From NCBI GenBank assembly GCA_019671005.1, contig CM033726.1, forward strand, positions 17,295,608 through 17,359,607: 64,000 nt of DNA. The letters are read 5' to 3'. The translations under genes and the position numbers were made by a program. This DNA comes from Hibiscus mutabilis. Taxonomy: Eukaryota; Streptophyta; Magnoliopsida; Malvales; Malvaceae. Positions 20,190 through 33,844 of this stretch are shown here, in pieces. Under the pieces are notes generated by a model. The model saw only the letters and a program-made list of their open reading frames with translations, made no database searches and had not been told where the DNA came from. Each line of letters starts with the position of its first letter. Positions within the stretch are counted from its first letter, which is position 1.

Positions 20190-21384
20190 TGGCATTACCG
20201 GATGGCGCACAAGATAATGTCTAGAAGATTGTTCATAAGTTTAAAGGGCTTCAACGCATTAAGTATGGGAAAATCAACAAGCCCCTTACTGGAATGTTGA
20301 AAAAGGATGGATTTATATGGACTGGAAAGTCCATTGAGGCTTTTAATAGATTGAAAACTGCAATGTGCAACTCTCCAGTAAAGCATTAGGTCCAAAAGAG
20401 GCAAATTTATCAATTTATGAGAAAGAATGTTTAGCTATTCTTATGGCAGTAATTAAATAGAGACATTACCTAGAAGGAAATCAGTTTTTGATCAAGACTG
20501 GTCATAAGCCCTTGAAGCATCTTTTGGATCAAAATATTACCATTAGTGTGCAAAAAAAGGCTAACCAAGCCGCTGGGATTAGACTATCTCATCCAGTATA
20601 GGAAGAGAAGGCATAATGTAATGACAGATGCACTTTCAAGACAATATAAAGCTAAATCAGAGTTTTTGGAAATGACCACCACTATGATTATACCCAACTT
20701 GGTACAAGAAGTTGAAGATAGTTACAAGGGGGGTGCCAAGGCTCAAGAGATCATTACAGCAGTGATAGTTAACAAGGAGGCCAAGAAAGATTGGGGATAC
20801 ATTAAAGGGGGTGATCAGATACAAGAATAAGGTGTATATTGAAGAACATGGAAACCTTAGAAAGTAATTAATATATACCTTAAATGACTCTCCACATGGA
20901 GGAAACTCAGAAATGCAAGCCACATACCATATGATTAAACCTTATTTCTACTGGAAAGGCTTAAAAGCTATGATAAAAATCATATACAAATCTGTGATGT
21001 GTGTTAAAGGATAAAATGAGAGCTTGTGGCTTCATCAGGCCTTCTACAACCCTTGTTTATTCCTAAGCAAGCCTGGGAATTCATAACCATAGACTTTGTG
21101 GAAGGGTTACCAGTTTCAGGAAAGTATAATTATGTCTTGGTTATTGTTGACAAGTACATTAAATATGGGCACTTTTTAACTATCTCACATCCTTATACTA
21201 TGATGGATATATCCAGAATCTACATGTATCAGATTTATAAGCTACATGGGCAAGCCAAGTTAGCATTGTTAGATAGGGACAAGACTTGCACTAGCATTTT
21301 CTGGAAGGAACTACTGAACTAGACAAGGACCACTGCCCTTTTTAGCACTACCTACCATTTTGAAATTGATGGTCAGACAGAAAG
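20190..21384 (+). pseudogene. Reina-like chromovirus pol, left part (RT end, RNase H, integrase)
   Basis: The end of reverse transcriptase reads YGKINKPLTGMLKKDGFIWT (near 20265). RNase H follows, shortened, with SIYEKECLAILMAVIK and then TDALSRQYK in a shifted frame. Integrase follows with a zinc-region remnant (HMIKPYFYWKGLKAM), TIDFVEGLPVSGKYNYVLVIV and LHGQAKLALLDRDKTCTS. Coding breaks off inside the DGQTE motif at 21384, where a family A LTR begins. The matching half resumes at 48876. No LTRs are clearly attached. Confidence 0.82.
21380..21384. other. Target-site duplication GAAAG (left)
   Basis: GAAAG precedes the family A 5' LTR and recurs at 48876-48880 directly after the 3' LTR. Removing the 27.5 kb between them and one GAAAG restores the integrase reading frame across the site, so this is a genuine single insertion. 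Confidence 0.95.
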
Positions 21385-21940
21385 TGTAACGCTTCAGTTT
21401 TGGGCCTAGGAGTTTTCTAGGTTGATTAGACAGTCTGGTTAATTGAATTAGAGGATTCGAGTCAATTTCGGGATTAATTCGAAATAAATATTTTTGGGTG
21501 AGATAAAAATATGGAAACATATTATAAAATCATTATTTAATATTTAGATAATTTTGGTAAAATCAATTTTACAAAAGGGTCAAAACTTAGAATCTTTAAT
21601 GAGCTATTTGGCCAAAGTATAATATCAGACTTTTCTCTTTTAATTGGATACTTTAAAAAGGTTTTAAAGTAAATAAAAAGGCTTGGAGAATTAATTTCAT
21701 GATTAGCAATTAAAGAAAACTTTACGTAACTAACTTTTCACCAAAAGATTTTCTCTCAAATTCTCTCCCGCCAAACACTCTTTTCTACTTCAATTTTATC
21801 AGGTAAATATTTGATTCCAACATTCTTTTGTTTTCAAATGAATCCTTAATGATTTCCTAAAAAAACCTATTTGATTTGATCTTGTTTTCTTAAGAAAATT
21901 CATCCCATTAAGGGGAAAGCCAAGGTTAAAGGTGAGCTTC
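21385..21940 (+). repeat. Family A element 5' LTR, first segment
   Basis: It starts TGTAACGC and matches 45597-46225 of the 3' LTR, apart from an indel of about 70 bp (3' LTR 45787-45858). The match stops after GAGCTTC at 21940 and resumes at 37890 with AGCTTC. Confidence 0.88.
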
Positions 21941-22561
21941 TAATATGCTCCAACTCTCTAATTAATGTTGTAGAGAGAAGCTCTGATTGTTCCTGACCAT
22001 GAATGCAAGTAAGCCTTTTAATCCGAATGGTTTGAAGTGAAATAAAGTAGGAAAGATTTTGATAGTTTAGGGTGCGGAAGCATTGGATGCATGGTGTATA
22101 AGGAAATGGTTAAGTGTAGGGTAGTTTCAGTTATGGTAAATAAATGGTAAGAAAGGATGGTGAAATGGAAATGAAAAGGGACGGTAGTATTTAAAGGATT
22201 CAAAGAAAGAAACCATACTAAAAAGTATAATATCGTTTCTTAGGAGAATGACTTTGAGGGTGGAAAGGGACTTGGACCCTTTGGTTATATAAACCGAGAA
22301 CCCGAAGTATAGATGGAAGGATAGGAGACGCCACAAGCAAAGCTTGATAAGTTGATAAAGTTCTTAAAAGAACAAGTTTGAGAGAAAACCTCACAAAAGA
22401 TAGAATATATTTCAAGAAAGTTGTGTGTTACAAAATGCAAAATGAACCCCTATTTATAGTTTTTCAAGGGGTTGGTCGAATGGGCATTTAGGGGCCTTGT
22501 GTTGGTTTGGCAAGCGCAGGTGATGATTTGGCTTGAATGGTGTCTCCCTCCAAGCAAGTGC
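21941..22561. mobile_element. Unclassified insertion X, left part
   Basis: With 37132-37889 this forms about 1.38 kb inserted into the family A 5' LTR. The host LTR shows AGCTTC on both sides (21935-21940 and 37890-37895), a possible 5-6 bp TSD. The ends are not TG/CA at those points and I see no terminal inverted repeat. No ORF is convincing. On the minus strand a CTATAAATA-like motif occurs near 22450. It may be a solo LTR or a short non-autonomous element. Confidence 0.6.
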
Positions 22562-25465
22562 TGTAATATCCCAAATTTTTAATTAGTGACCAAAATGAAA
22601 ATTTTGAAAGTTTGGTGGTCAAAGTGTAAACTTTAGAAAAGTTTAGGGACTAAATTGTAATTTTCAAAATTTATGTATTTTAGTCCCGTAAATGAATAGT
22701 TCACCCCCAAGAATGACATTTTCGTGTTACCTGGATTTTTCGTACGGAGTTTGTATTTTTGGTTATAAAGCGATAAAGTTTGGAAAAAATATTTGGATAA
22801 TTTTATCAAATCAGATACTTAAGATATTTCAAAGGATGATAAGGAAAGGTTAAAAATGTCATTTCCATGTCTTAAAATGGTAGGACTTAACATGGACCAT
22901 TGGATTTAAAATAGGTTTCCATGTTCAATATGAGCCATTGGATGAAAAATGGCAAGATGGTAATTTTGAGAAATTTCAAAGGTAAAGTTGGTAAACACTA
23001 ACTCCTTGGATTGTTTTGGACCCTTAGATTGGTAGGTAAACATGTGGCTTGATATGGACCTTTGGATTTCAAGGGTAAAAGGGTCATTAGACATTAAAAT
23101 GAATTTAAAATTCATTTTAATTATATTAAGACAAATGGCTAAATTAGAAACAAAAGAAAATTCAAGATTTTCTTCCCATCTTTGTTCAAATTTCGAACAC
23201 CCCTCTAGGTAAGAAGAAAAAAATTTATTTTTGATTTTTCAAGCCTATTTGGTTAGATTTTAGATGAAAGCATGAATTAAGAAATTGATCTCCATGAAAT
23301 TCTCTATCTCTTGGTACCATTTGTTCATGCTTTCCTTGCTTGGAACCTTAGTTTTGGGAATTGGTTGGATGAAGTGGATGCTTATATATGATGTTTTAAG
23401 ATGAGATTTTTATGTAGTTGTTGTTGTAGAATTATATACAAGCTTGTATAATGATTGAAATCTCTTGGAAGTAACTAAATCCTAATTTGTTTAAAGTTAG
23501 GGTTTTGTTATGAAGTTGAATTTATATTGATTTTGATATGGAAATAATTATAGAAGCTTGGAAATGAGGTTTAGAAGTTGAATTCATGCTTGAATCAAGT
23601 TAGAAATTTGGTCTAGAGTGACTCTTCAAATTCGGCAGATTGGAAGAAAATTATGGAAAATTTTCATAAGGTTAGAAATGATGTGAGAATGATATTACAA
23701 GGCTTAGAATGTTGTTTGGACCAATTTGGAACTTTGTTAAGTTGTAGGGATCGTTTTGCATATTTAGAGAAATAGAAGGGTTAAAATGAAAATGTTGGAA
23801 AATTGATGTTTTATGTTGAAAATTGATGTTAGATGATTCAAAGGGATTATTTTGAGAAGTTTGCTAATTGTTGGGGATTAAATAGCAAATTAAAGGAAAT
23901 ATGATGTTGAAATGGAAATTGGTTATAAAGCTAGGTATTTGGCTTGAAAGTATTTTGGAATACTTGAATATGTTGTTTAGTGCTTGTATTTAAATTTTAA
24001 CGAAAAAGGGACCATTTAGAATAATTTGGAAAGTTAAGGTGAATTATAAAATAATTTATTTTATGGATATCTTTAGGAATTTTATTCCTAATTGGTGCTT
24101 ATGTTAGAATGATACTAACATACACTTTGAAATGTATGTGTTCGGGAAACGATGGTTTATAGACCGTGAACGTGATCAAGATCGTTTTGTGAACAAGTCT
24201 AAAGACAAGGAAATAGTTCGGGAATAAGGTTAAATCAGCAGTAAGATTTATAGTGAGGCATCAAGTAAGTGTAATGCATACATAACATAATACATAGATG
24301 CTTTATACATCACTGGTAGGACTTGCGATGAGTCTACCTGAGTTTTTATATTGGCATGATATTTATTGTCATTGATCATATATTTGACATATTTTAAATA
24401 TGTCAAAGATTGAATATAAATGAATGAATCACTAGTTAGATATGATATTATATCATGGATGTTATTTCGGGTATGAACTGCCCAAAGTTAATTTATAATG
24501 ATATAAATTGCCATGGATGAAATAAATACTGGAACTATGCCCAAATTAGTCAATTGAGGGACAGGGTATAGTTGGCATGCCATAGAGTCCAGCAGCACGT
24601 TGCATAACCGGGATAGCACTATAGTATACCTAAAGGTTACTTAGTGTATGGTAAGAACGACCTTATAAGTGTACGGGTATTATGGTAGGCACAGCCTTTA
24701 AATGTGCGGGAGTACTTCGGTGCATATTAGACTCATGTATCCAGGGTCCTCATAGGTCTATATTTGGGTTGTGAAATCGGGCTATGAAATCAGTAAATAA
24801 TGGATAAACAGGTTAAAGAGTTTATACACTCTTAAAATTATGGCAAGTATATCAGTAAGAAAAATATATCCAGTTTATATCATGTTTATATATGATCAAT
24901 ATGATGGTAAGTCATATCTAGTGATTTAAATGCATGAAAGTGGTTACATATTACTCTTGTTATTATTATGTTACTTGCACTATATATATTGTTATTGCCT
25001 CACTAAGTATATGCTTAGCGTGTAATGGTTTTCACGCGTAGGTCAAAAGGAGAAATCATAGTAAGGTGCGGGCATCTCATCTATTCAGATTATAAAAACG
25101 GTATCAGTAATATCATCTTTTGATGTGTTTGATAATTCTAGGAGGCATGTATATGTTAAAGTTAATCGGTTATGTACTAGTTACATATGGTTTGTATTAA
25201 CTTCTAAACTAGTTATGTTTATAGTAAAAGATGAGTAGTTTTATTATATTTAAAATCGGGTAATAAATCAATAGGGGTAAATAAAGAAATCGGGTAGATT
25301 TTTGTTCTAGGCAGTTATAATCTATATGCTTTATAGATATTATTTGTTAAGTTGCTGCCTGAAATGAGACTTATCTCAATAGGATAAAAAATTGGTAAAT
25401 GATTTTAAAAAAAATTGTGATACTCTAATTGGTATTTATTATAAAATACTGATTAGGGTGTTACA
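22562..25465 (+). repeat. Family B 5' LTR (2.9 kb)
   Basis: It starts TGTAATATCCC and ends GGGTGTTACA. The R-region hairpin CTAAG/CTTAG lies at 25003-25018, and a second stem GCGTG/CACGC follows at 25018-25037. Confidence 0.93.
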
Positions 25466-25470
25466 TTTAT

Positions 25471-25482
25471 TGGTATCAGAGC
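25471..25482 (+). other. Primer-binding site, initiator tRNA-Met type
   Basis: TGGTATCAGAGC lies five bases after the LTR end and matches the complement of the initiator tRNA-Met 3' end, as usual for chromoviruses. Confidence 0.92.
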
Positions 25483-25647
25483 CACAGGTTTAGCCGGTTC
25501 TGGACATAAATCGGGTATATAGATAGTTGGAGTTATATACATGCCACTAGAATGTCAAGATTGCTGATATTTGTATAAATATAATTGGATTCCTAGTAAT
25601 TAATGTTGTTACTCCTTACTTATAAGGGATGATTGTGACATTAACAG

Positions 25648-26655
25648 ATGTCAGATCATCGGGGATCTCGTCAGGCATCTGAGCAAGATATGCCTGCTCA
25701 TAGCGGTAGTAATGAGGTGAATCAGAATCCACCTTAGGGGCAGCAGAATGTGGAGCCAGTGGCTCAGGAACAGAGAAATATGCATGTTCAAGACCAAGGC
25801 TTATTTCTTCAAGCATTGGATGCTATTATCAACCAGAAAGCAGTAGTATTAGTTCCAAAGGAGTTTAGAAAGATGAAAGCACCATAATTTAAAGGTGACA
25901 CTGATGTTGGTCCTATGGCTGCTAATTATTGGCTGAATGATATAAAGATTATGTTGAGTAGGATTCCTTGTGATGATCAAGGAAAGTTGGAAGGAGTAGT
26001 ATCTCTTTGATGGAACAAGCCAGTGTGTGGTGGAATGTAGTCACTGCACGGGTTCCTCCAGAACATATTACATGGGAGTTCTTTCAGAAAGAATTCAAGG
26101 AAAACCATATTGGGGACCTGTTTATTGAAGAAATGAGGCGACAGTTCCTGGATTTGAAGCAATCAGGCATGACGGTCTATGAATACGAATGTGAATTCAA
26201 TAGACTAAGCCGGTTTGCAAAAGAATTCCTTCCAACCGAAAAATCCAGGATTGAAAAATTCATAACCGTGTTGGAATCTCAGTATAAAAGGGTATTGGTT
26301 TCCTTCAACTTCACCATTTTTCAAGAGGCGGTGAATAGAGCAAAGGCTATAGAGAAAGTGGATCTTGAGGGAAAAGCGGAGAAATAGGTCCAATCAGGAA
26401 AAAGATTTAGAAGTTCTTTTGCTGCATCATCATTTATGCGCAGTAAAGGTTTTCCACAACAAAGCCAGGCAACGTCAGCTTCTTCTGTTAAAAAGGGATT
26501 TTCAGGAGGGAAATTTAAACAAGCTCAAACTGTTACTGCGGGTACTTTGGGTTCTGAATTTCTTCCTCCTCTAGAATGTAAACACTGTGGTAAGAGGCAT
26601 TCTGATCGATGCTGGTTTGCTGGTGGAGACTGTTATTACTGTGGACAAGTCGGTT
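25648..26655 (+). pseudogene. Family B gag, up to the interrupted zinc knuckle
   Basis: The start is at the Met of MSDHRGSRQASEQ (25648). Stops occur near 25735 and 25886, and a one-base shift near 26008. The capsid region then reads WWNVVTARVPPEHITWEFF and MTVYEYECEFNRLSRFAKEF. The nucleocapsid region has CKHCGKRHSDRC and then CYYCGQVG, where the last knuckle is cut by a solo LTR. Its remaining HFKRKCP is at 30700-30720. It would have formed the particle core. Confidence 0.9.
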
Positions 26656-29600
26656 TGTAATATCCCAAATTTTGGCTAGTGACCAAAATGTAAAATTTGA
26701 AAGTTTTGGGGTTAAAGTATAAACTTTAGAAAAGTTTGGGGACTAAAGTGTAAATTTCCCCAACAAGTAATTTTATTTAGCATAAGAGTAAATCGAATTA
26801 AAATAGGCACCTTGATATCGGTTTTAAGAATTAAGATGCAGAAAAAGGTACCGAATTTGGATCGAATGAAATTATTAAGCAGGCTCAGGTCTGAGAAATA
26901 CAAGGATGGGTGACCTTCGGGAAGGTTCCATCAAAGTGTTTCTGATCGATATTTTGGACTCAGTAAGAGTAGAGAAAATTCATATGGATTATCGATAAAG
27001 GAATTCTAAGAGGAATTTTATTCTATGAAGATTTTCGATAAGTATCGGGAAAATAGACCGAGTTAAGAAAATTTAGTCTAAGTCCTTGGAAAAGGAAGTT
27101 TTTATAGGATAATAAAGTTTATTTCCTGAATATGAAAATATAGAATTTTCAGAATAAATTCAATAGCTCGAAAAAATGTAAAATCATAGTAGAAGTATTT
27201 TATGAATATCTGGAAAATCAGATCGAACTGAAATTTCAGAGACTGGTCCAAAAGCCATGGAAAAGTCATAAAATACTATTTTATGAATATTGTATTATAA
27301 TTGGTTGGATTCCAACTAGATTTAGTTGAATTTTTACAAGAATGACAAACTAGTAAATAAAAACTAATTTGAGGTTAAATTGGTCATTTGGGCCCAATAG
27401 CAATTTTGAAATATTTAAAAAGTTATAAGGGCAATTTTGGAAAGAGGAATTGGGATATTTAATCTTGGCCCTTGATTGGTGATAAGATCAATCTCAACCA
27501 TTAGATTAAAAGGGCATTTTAGTAATTTCACTATCTAAATGAATTTAAATTTATTTATACAAGACATGTGGCCAAATTGGATGAGAAATAAAAGATGAAG
27601 ACCATTCTTCATCTTAAAATTTCGAAATATGAGGGGGAGAAAGAAAGAAAAATGGAGAAAAATTTCCAAGTTCGATTCAAGTCCCGAAACTCGATTTTCA
27701 GGTAATCTCATCAACTACAAAGTTGTTCTACTCTTCAAGCTCTATCTTTTGGTGTAAATAATTCATGAAATACATGCTTTATTGATGATAATTTTCATGA
27801 GAAAGAAATTAGGGTTTATGGACTAAATTGGGGGTTTTGAGATTTTATGATTTCATGATGAAATTCAAGTTGAACCCAAGTTTGTGTGATGTTAAAATCA
27901 TGTTATTGAGTTGGGATTTAAACCCTACGTATTTTAGTTTGTATGAAGATGATTAGGGTTGATGGATTCAAGTTTGATTTAGGGTTTGTGATGTTGGATA
28001 AATGATCTAGTAAGCTTGAATTTGTTATTTGGAAGCAAAACCCTAAATTAAAGGTATATGGACCATTTCGGCAATTCTGAAAGTTAAAGGACTAATATGA
28101 GTTTTTATGATTTTGAAGTTCATTTATGTTATTATTGAAGTTGGAGATGTGAAATTGAAGTTAGAATGCAAAACCGATGTTAAATCGAGTTAGTGACCAT
28201 TTTGACAAATTGTCAAAGTTAAGTGACCAATTCGGAGATGAGGTTTTTGATAAGGATTAAATCTGATTTTTTAGTTGAAATAATATAATTCAAGTAGTAA
28301 TGTTGATTTGAGGACTAATTTTCAACGTTAAGAAGTTTGAATCCTTATCTTTGCATTTTTAGTGACTATTTCGGAAAGAATGAAAAATTAAAGGGAATTG
28401 TTTTTGAATATTTATTTGATGAAGAAAGTGATACATTAGTGGTTTGAAGAAAGTGATGAGACTAAATTGACAAGAAGAAAAAAAAGAAGTTAGTATAAAT
28501 TAGAAGTTTATTATGGAAAGCTATGTAGAAGACTGATTTTGGAAGTAAGTTTGAAAATTCACCATAAATTCTAAAAAAATGGTTAGAAGGTGAATTTTAT
28601 ACCAATATAAAGATTTGTTCATCTAGTTTCTTTTCCAACAAACGGAAACTGATTTCAAGTTCTGAGTCAAAAGATATGAATTTTTAAGTAACGAAAGGTC
28701 AGAAAATAGAGCATCAGTCTGTTCCAAATTCCAGCATTGTAATTGACTTTGAAAATTCGCCATAAATTGTACAAGTTGAATTTGGGCTATTAATTTATAT
28801 GGTTGAAAAGCTTACTGAATATAGTTTCTTCCAGAACAAACAGAATCGAATTTCGAGTTTTAGAATATTTTATAGAAATATTTCTTTGAAGGTAGTGCAA
28901 TATGTCAGAAAATGAGAATTGATGCATTTTGTATCTAAGGTTAATTAGTAAGCTTGAAAGGGGTTAATGGAAGTTTTAAATGGTCATTAAAGACCAAAAA
29001 TGGGTTTTGGACAGTACAAGGAAGGAAGGAAAAACTTTTGGAAAATTTGTATATTCGAATGACTAGATTCGATAGCATGTTTAAAGTATTGTTATATCTG
29101 AATCTAATGAATGTTATTCGTATTTATATGATCAATAAAGTTTGATTTGGATCAAAAGAAGGGTCGAGGTATTTTGAAGGAAAGGATCGAGTAGAGCTTA
29201 GTGAGGCAAGCTAATAAATGGCCCATGTGAGTGCATTTTTACATATTATATATATATAATATGAGAAAGAAATATAATATGTCAACCTAGAATGATTTGA
29301 AAGAAAAAGAATTTGAATCGTAAATTGATATATTTTACAATAATTTTTAAATGGTTTATAATGATCTTTACAAGATATTGATGTTAAAAAAACCCTTTGT
29401 ATGATTATTGAGATTCTTGGTATAATTGGCATTGCTAATGAGGTGGAGTATAGTGATATAGTGATACAATGACGTTGTGTTCTATAGCTATGACCTATTG
29501 ATACAGTGATGTTGTATAAGTGTACAATAGTTATATAGTGAAACAGTGATGTTGAGTTCTACAGCTATGACCTGGTGATACAGTGCATACTTAATAGTGA

Positions 29601-30696
29601 CTCGCATACCATGCATTCTCAATTACATTACATTGGTATATAGCTATTACATTACATTGGTATAAATCATTGTATAAGTGTACAATAGTTATATAGCTAT
29701 GACCTATTATGGCACAATATATTAGTTGATGCCGCACATGTGCATACTTAATAGTGACTCGCATACCATGCATTCTCAATTACATTACATTGGGCTATGA
29801 AATGAATAAAAAGTAACAAGTACAAGTGATCTAAAGGGAACTGAAAAGTGAAAGTGCTACGATTCAAATGAAAATAAGTGATTTACTGGATATTTGATTT
29901 GACAAGACATTGCCTTATATATGTATATGAGATGTTGATTGTTACAGGTTACATGACAGAGGAACGACTTCGATAAGTCATTCTATACGATTCTAAATTC
30001 TTATATGTTATATTCAATATTTTATTTATTATGCATTTTTTTATTAAAATTAAAGTGTTTTACTTTGATTTATAAGTTTTGCCTCACTAAGTTCGTACTT
30101 AGCGTGTGTGTTTTTCACACGTAGATTAAGATGGAGTATTTGAAGAGGAGTCGAGAATGCTGATCAAGCTTCAATCTGCAAAACATCAGTAAGATATTCT
30201 AGCTTATGATAATCTCTAGTGGGCATGTAATTATTTAATTGCTAGTAGAGTATGATGCATTAAATTAGACTAAATGATAGATAAATAATCAGTTTTGATG
30301 ATGAATCATATATGGATAAAGCAAAATAAGACATTAGCATTGTAACATAATAAAGCTAAGGTAGAAAGGATAATTACTTTGCTAATAAGAATAATCGGTA
30401 ATCGCATAAAGATTTTAAAGTCAAGAAAGGGCCAAGATAGCGAACCTAGTTTTCACCCTGAATTTGACTGTTGTTTTTAATAATTGCCAAATATGTTTTA
30501 AAATAATTAATTCGGGGTTGAAACTAGCTAACTGCACATAGGTTGGGTTTTCAATAAAACTGAGAAAGGGTTAGATTTACAAACTAAAATTTGTAAATAC
30601 TTATAAAAATAAATTTATAAGTCGAGATTTCTTTAAACGACTCCGTAACATCTTTAATGTATATTCGATTTACGAGTATACGTTAAGGGTGTTACA
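26656..30696 (+). mobile_element. Solo LTR of family B type (4.04 kb) inside a gag zinc knuckle
   Basis: It starts TGTAATATCCC, ends GGGTGTTACA, and has no gag-pol inside. The flanks are CGGTT (26651-26655) and CGGTC (30697-30701), a 5-bp TSD with one C-to-T change. Joining the flanks restores the C-x2-C-x4-H-x4-C knuckle. It is longer than the 2.9 kb LTRs of the host element and has diverged from them. It contains a 157-bp tandem duplication and the R hairpin at 30087-30102. Solo LTRs come from recombination between the two LTRs of one element. Confidence 0.88.
29512..29795 (+). repeat. 157-bp tandem duplication in solo LTR
   Basis: A 54-bp block at 29583-29636 recurs without change at 29740-29793. 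A preceding block with TGTATAAGTGTACAATAGTT recurs at the same 157-bp offset. Further short GTGATAC(A)-type repeats lie at 29450-29580. Confidence 0.88.
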
Positions 30697-31440
30697 CGGT
30701 CATTTTAAAAGAAAGTGTCCAGAGCTTCACTCTGATCGATTAGCTGCAGCTTCGTAGAAGAACAGAGAAAATAAAGGCGGCAAACCATGAGTATCCACAA
30801 CTATTTCTGGTTGAGAAGACAAAGGTGTTGCGCGAGTATACAATATCAAGACAGCTCATGATCGCGAAGATTCAGATATTGTAGCAGGTATGATTGAACT
30901 CTTTGGCAGATCTATTTTTGCATTAATTGATCCGGACTCTACCCATTCGTATATTAGTTCTTAAGTAGTACTTGAAAGAAATATACCAATAGAACCAATT
31001 TCGGTTGAGGTAGTTGCTATTAATCCTCTAGGACAAAGTGCCAAAGTAGTTCGAATATGTAAAAAGTGTCCTATAAGGATCCAGAGAAGTGAGTTTCCAG
31101 CCAATCTTATGGAATTGCCTTTCCAAGAGTTTGAAGTTATTCTTGGAATGGATTGGCTATCAGCATATGACGCTATGGTTGAATGCCGATTAAAAAGGGT
31201 AGTCTTAAAAGGATCATATGGTTTGGAAATAATATTTGAAGGAGAAAGGCATAATTATTTGAGCCATGAGGTTACAGCTATATCTGGTGAAAAGTTATTA
31301 TCATGTGAGTATGAAACTTATTTAGCTCATGTGATAAATGCTCTAGAAACAAAGGTAGATCTAGAAAATATACCCACGGTACTAGAATTTCTAGATATTT
31401 TTCGGATGAATTACCAGGATTACCTCCGGATCGAGAGGTG
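30697..31440 (+). pseudogene. Family B gag end and protease
   Basis: The end of the zinc knuckle (HFKRKCPELHSDR) comes first, then stops. The retropepsin part starts near 30885 with FALIDPDSTHSYISS, where the usual Ser-Gly after the catalytic Asp is now Pro-Asp, and a stop follows. The second half, with PFQEFEVILGMDWLSAYDA, is open from 31109. The loss of the active-site Gly means the protease would not work. Confidence 0.85.
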
Positions 31441-32330
31441 GAATTTGGTATTGATGTGCTTCCTGGAATAGCACCAATATCAATAGCACCTTACAGAATG
31501 GCTCCTATAGAGCTTAAGGAGATGAAGGCTCAATTGCAAGAATTATTGGATAAAAGTTTTATACGACCAAGTATATCACCGTGGGGAGCTCCAGTTCTAT
31601 TTGTGAAAAAGAATGATGGATCAATGAGGTTATGTGTGGATTACCGTCAACTTAATAAAGTGACGGTGAAGAATAAATATCCTTTACCAAGGATTAATGA
31701 CCTCTTTGATCAGCTTAACGGGGCATCAGTGTTTTCTAAAATTAATCTTCGATCGGGGTATCATCAAATGAAGATCAAGGAAGCAGATATTCCAAAGACA
31801 GCTTTTAGAACTAGATATGGGCATTATGAGTTTGTTGTAATGCCTTTTGGGCTTACAAATGCACCGGCTGCTTTTATGGATCTAATGAATCAGATATTCC
31901 AGCCATATTTAGACCAGTTTATGGTGGTCTTCCTAGATGATATATTGGTTTATCCAAAAACAAAAGAGTATCATGATACTTATCTTCGAGTAGTTCTTCA
32001 GATCTTCTGGAAAAGAAGTTATATGCAAAGTTGTCAAAATGCAAATTTTGGCTGTCTGAAGTAGTTTTTCTTGGACACATTGTTTCTGAGAAAGGAATTT
32101 GAGTTGATCCTAAGAAGGTTCAAGCAATACTCGAATGGAAAGTTCCACAAAATGTCTTTGAAGTGAGAAGTTTCTTGGGATTAGCTGGTTATTATCGGCG
32201 GTTTGTGAAAGATTTTTCAATGATCGCCGCTACAATAACTAAGTTATTAAGGAAGGATGTGCCATTTGTTTGGACAAAAAAATGTCAGGAAAGCTTCGAC
32301 AGATTGAAGAAGATATTAACATAAGCTCAT
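31438..32330 (+). pseudogene. Family B reverse transcriptase
   Basis: It is open from 31438 to a frameshift near 31990, then in another frame to 32330 with stops at 32098-32103 and near 32322. Motifs: RPSISPWGAPVLFVKKNDG, LCVDYRQLNKVTVKNKYPL, MPFGLTNAPAAF, and the catalytic box VVFLDDI. The first catalytic Asp of the palm, usually in SKIDLRSGY, is Asn here (SKINLRSGYHQ), a G-to-A change. The later text AGYYRRFVKDFS is intact. It would copy element RNA into DNA inside the particle. Confidence 0.92.
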
Positions 32331-32741
32331 GTTTTAGTGCAACTAGAATCCGGAAAGGATTTCACCATATATAGTGATGCATCCCATAATGGTTTAGGGT
32401 GTGTATTGATGCAAGAAGGCAAGGTTGCAGTGTATACTTATCGACAACTCAAAACTCATGAGAGGAATTATCCTACTCATGATTTAGAGTTGGCTGCAGT
32501 GGTGTTCGCTTTGAAAATTTGGCGTCACTACTTATATGGTGAAAAGTGCTACATCTTCACAGATCACAAAAGTTTGAAATATTTGTTGTCTCAAAAGGAG
32601 CTTAACTTGAGGCAGAGAAGATGGATAGAATTGATCAAGGATTATGATGTAATAATTTATTATCATCCGGGTAAGGCTAATGTGGTAGCAGATGCACTTA
32701 GCCGGAAAACATTTTTTGCTTTGAGATCAATGAATGCTTAG
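32331..32741 (+). pseudogene. Family B RNase H
   Basis: An open stretch carries all four expected acidic residues: YSDASHNGLGC, DLELAAVVFALKIWRHYL, FTDHKSLKYLL and VVADALSRK. A stop at 32739-32741 separates it from integrase. It would remove the RNA strand during reverse transcription. Confidence 0.92.
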
Positions 32742-32795
32742 TTAAAGTTACAAGAAGATGGTGTAATAATAGATGAATTTCAAATCAAGCCTACT

Positions 32796-33840
32796 TTGAT
32801 AGAAAAGATTAAAGAGTTGCAACCAAAGGATAAAGAATGCTTGGAAAAGAAGAAACAAGTGGAACAAGGTGAATCTAAAGATTTTGAAATAAAGTCAAAT
32901 GGGTGTCTATACTACAGAGGATGTGTGTACATTCCTGAAGATGAAGAGTTGATAAGGGAAATACTTTTAGAGGCACATTTCAGTCCTTTAACTATGCATC
33001 CGGGAGGCAACAAAATGTATCAAGATATAAAGAGTAGATTTTGGTGGCCTGGCATGAAGCGAGCTATCTCTGAATTTGTTGCTAGATGCTTAACATGTCA
33101 ACAAGTAAAGACAAAACATCAAGTTCCGTCAGGATTACTCCAACCGATCTCAATTCTATAGTGGAAATGGGAAAAAGTTACAATGGATTTTGTAATAGGC
33201 CTACCTTTGACTCCAAGTAAGAAAGATTCAATTTGGGTGATTGTGGACCGTTTGACTAAGATGGCACATTTTATACCAGTTCGAACAGACTACTCTTTGA
33301 ACAAGTTGGCGGAATTATATATTAAGGAGATTGTTAGATTGCATGGAGTTCCTATGTCTATAATTTCTGATAGAAATCCAAGATTCACCTCAAGGTTTTG
33401 GAGTGCTTTGCATAAGGCATTGGGAACTCGGTTACACTTTAGTACTGCTTTCCATCCCCAAATAGACGGACAATCGAAAAGAACTATCTAGATACTTGAA
33501 GATAAGCTTCGAGCATGCATAATTAATTTTGCAGGTTCATGGGAAAAATATCTTCCATTAGCTGAGTTTTCCTACAACAATAGTTATCAATCAAGTATAA
33601 AAATGACACCTTATGAGGCATTATATGGAAGAAAATGCCGAACACCATTGAATTGGTTTAAGTTGGAAGATTGAAAAATCATTGGACCAGATCTTGTTCT
33701 AGAAACGAAGAATAAGGTAAGGATAATTCAAGATAATCTCTAGGCTGCTGCAGATAGACAAAAGTCATATTCATATCTTAAAAGAAAAGATATTGAGTTC
33801 GAATTTGGAGATACAATATTCTTGAAGGTTTCACCCTGAA
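32796..33840 (+). pseudogene. Family B integrase
   Basis: The zinc region shows HFSPLTMHPGGNKMYQDI and CLTCQQVK. The core shows MDFVIGLPLTPSKKDSIWV and MSIISDRNPRF. The third catalytic residue, Glu in DGQSE, is Lys (DGQSKRTI), followed at once by a stop at 33489-33491. More stops lie at about 33673, 33742 and 33837 (a Trp codon turned TGA). Text such as PYEALYGRKCRTPLNWF confirms the chromovirus family. Confidence 0.9.
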
Positions 33841-33844
33841 AAAA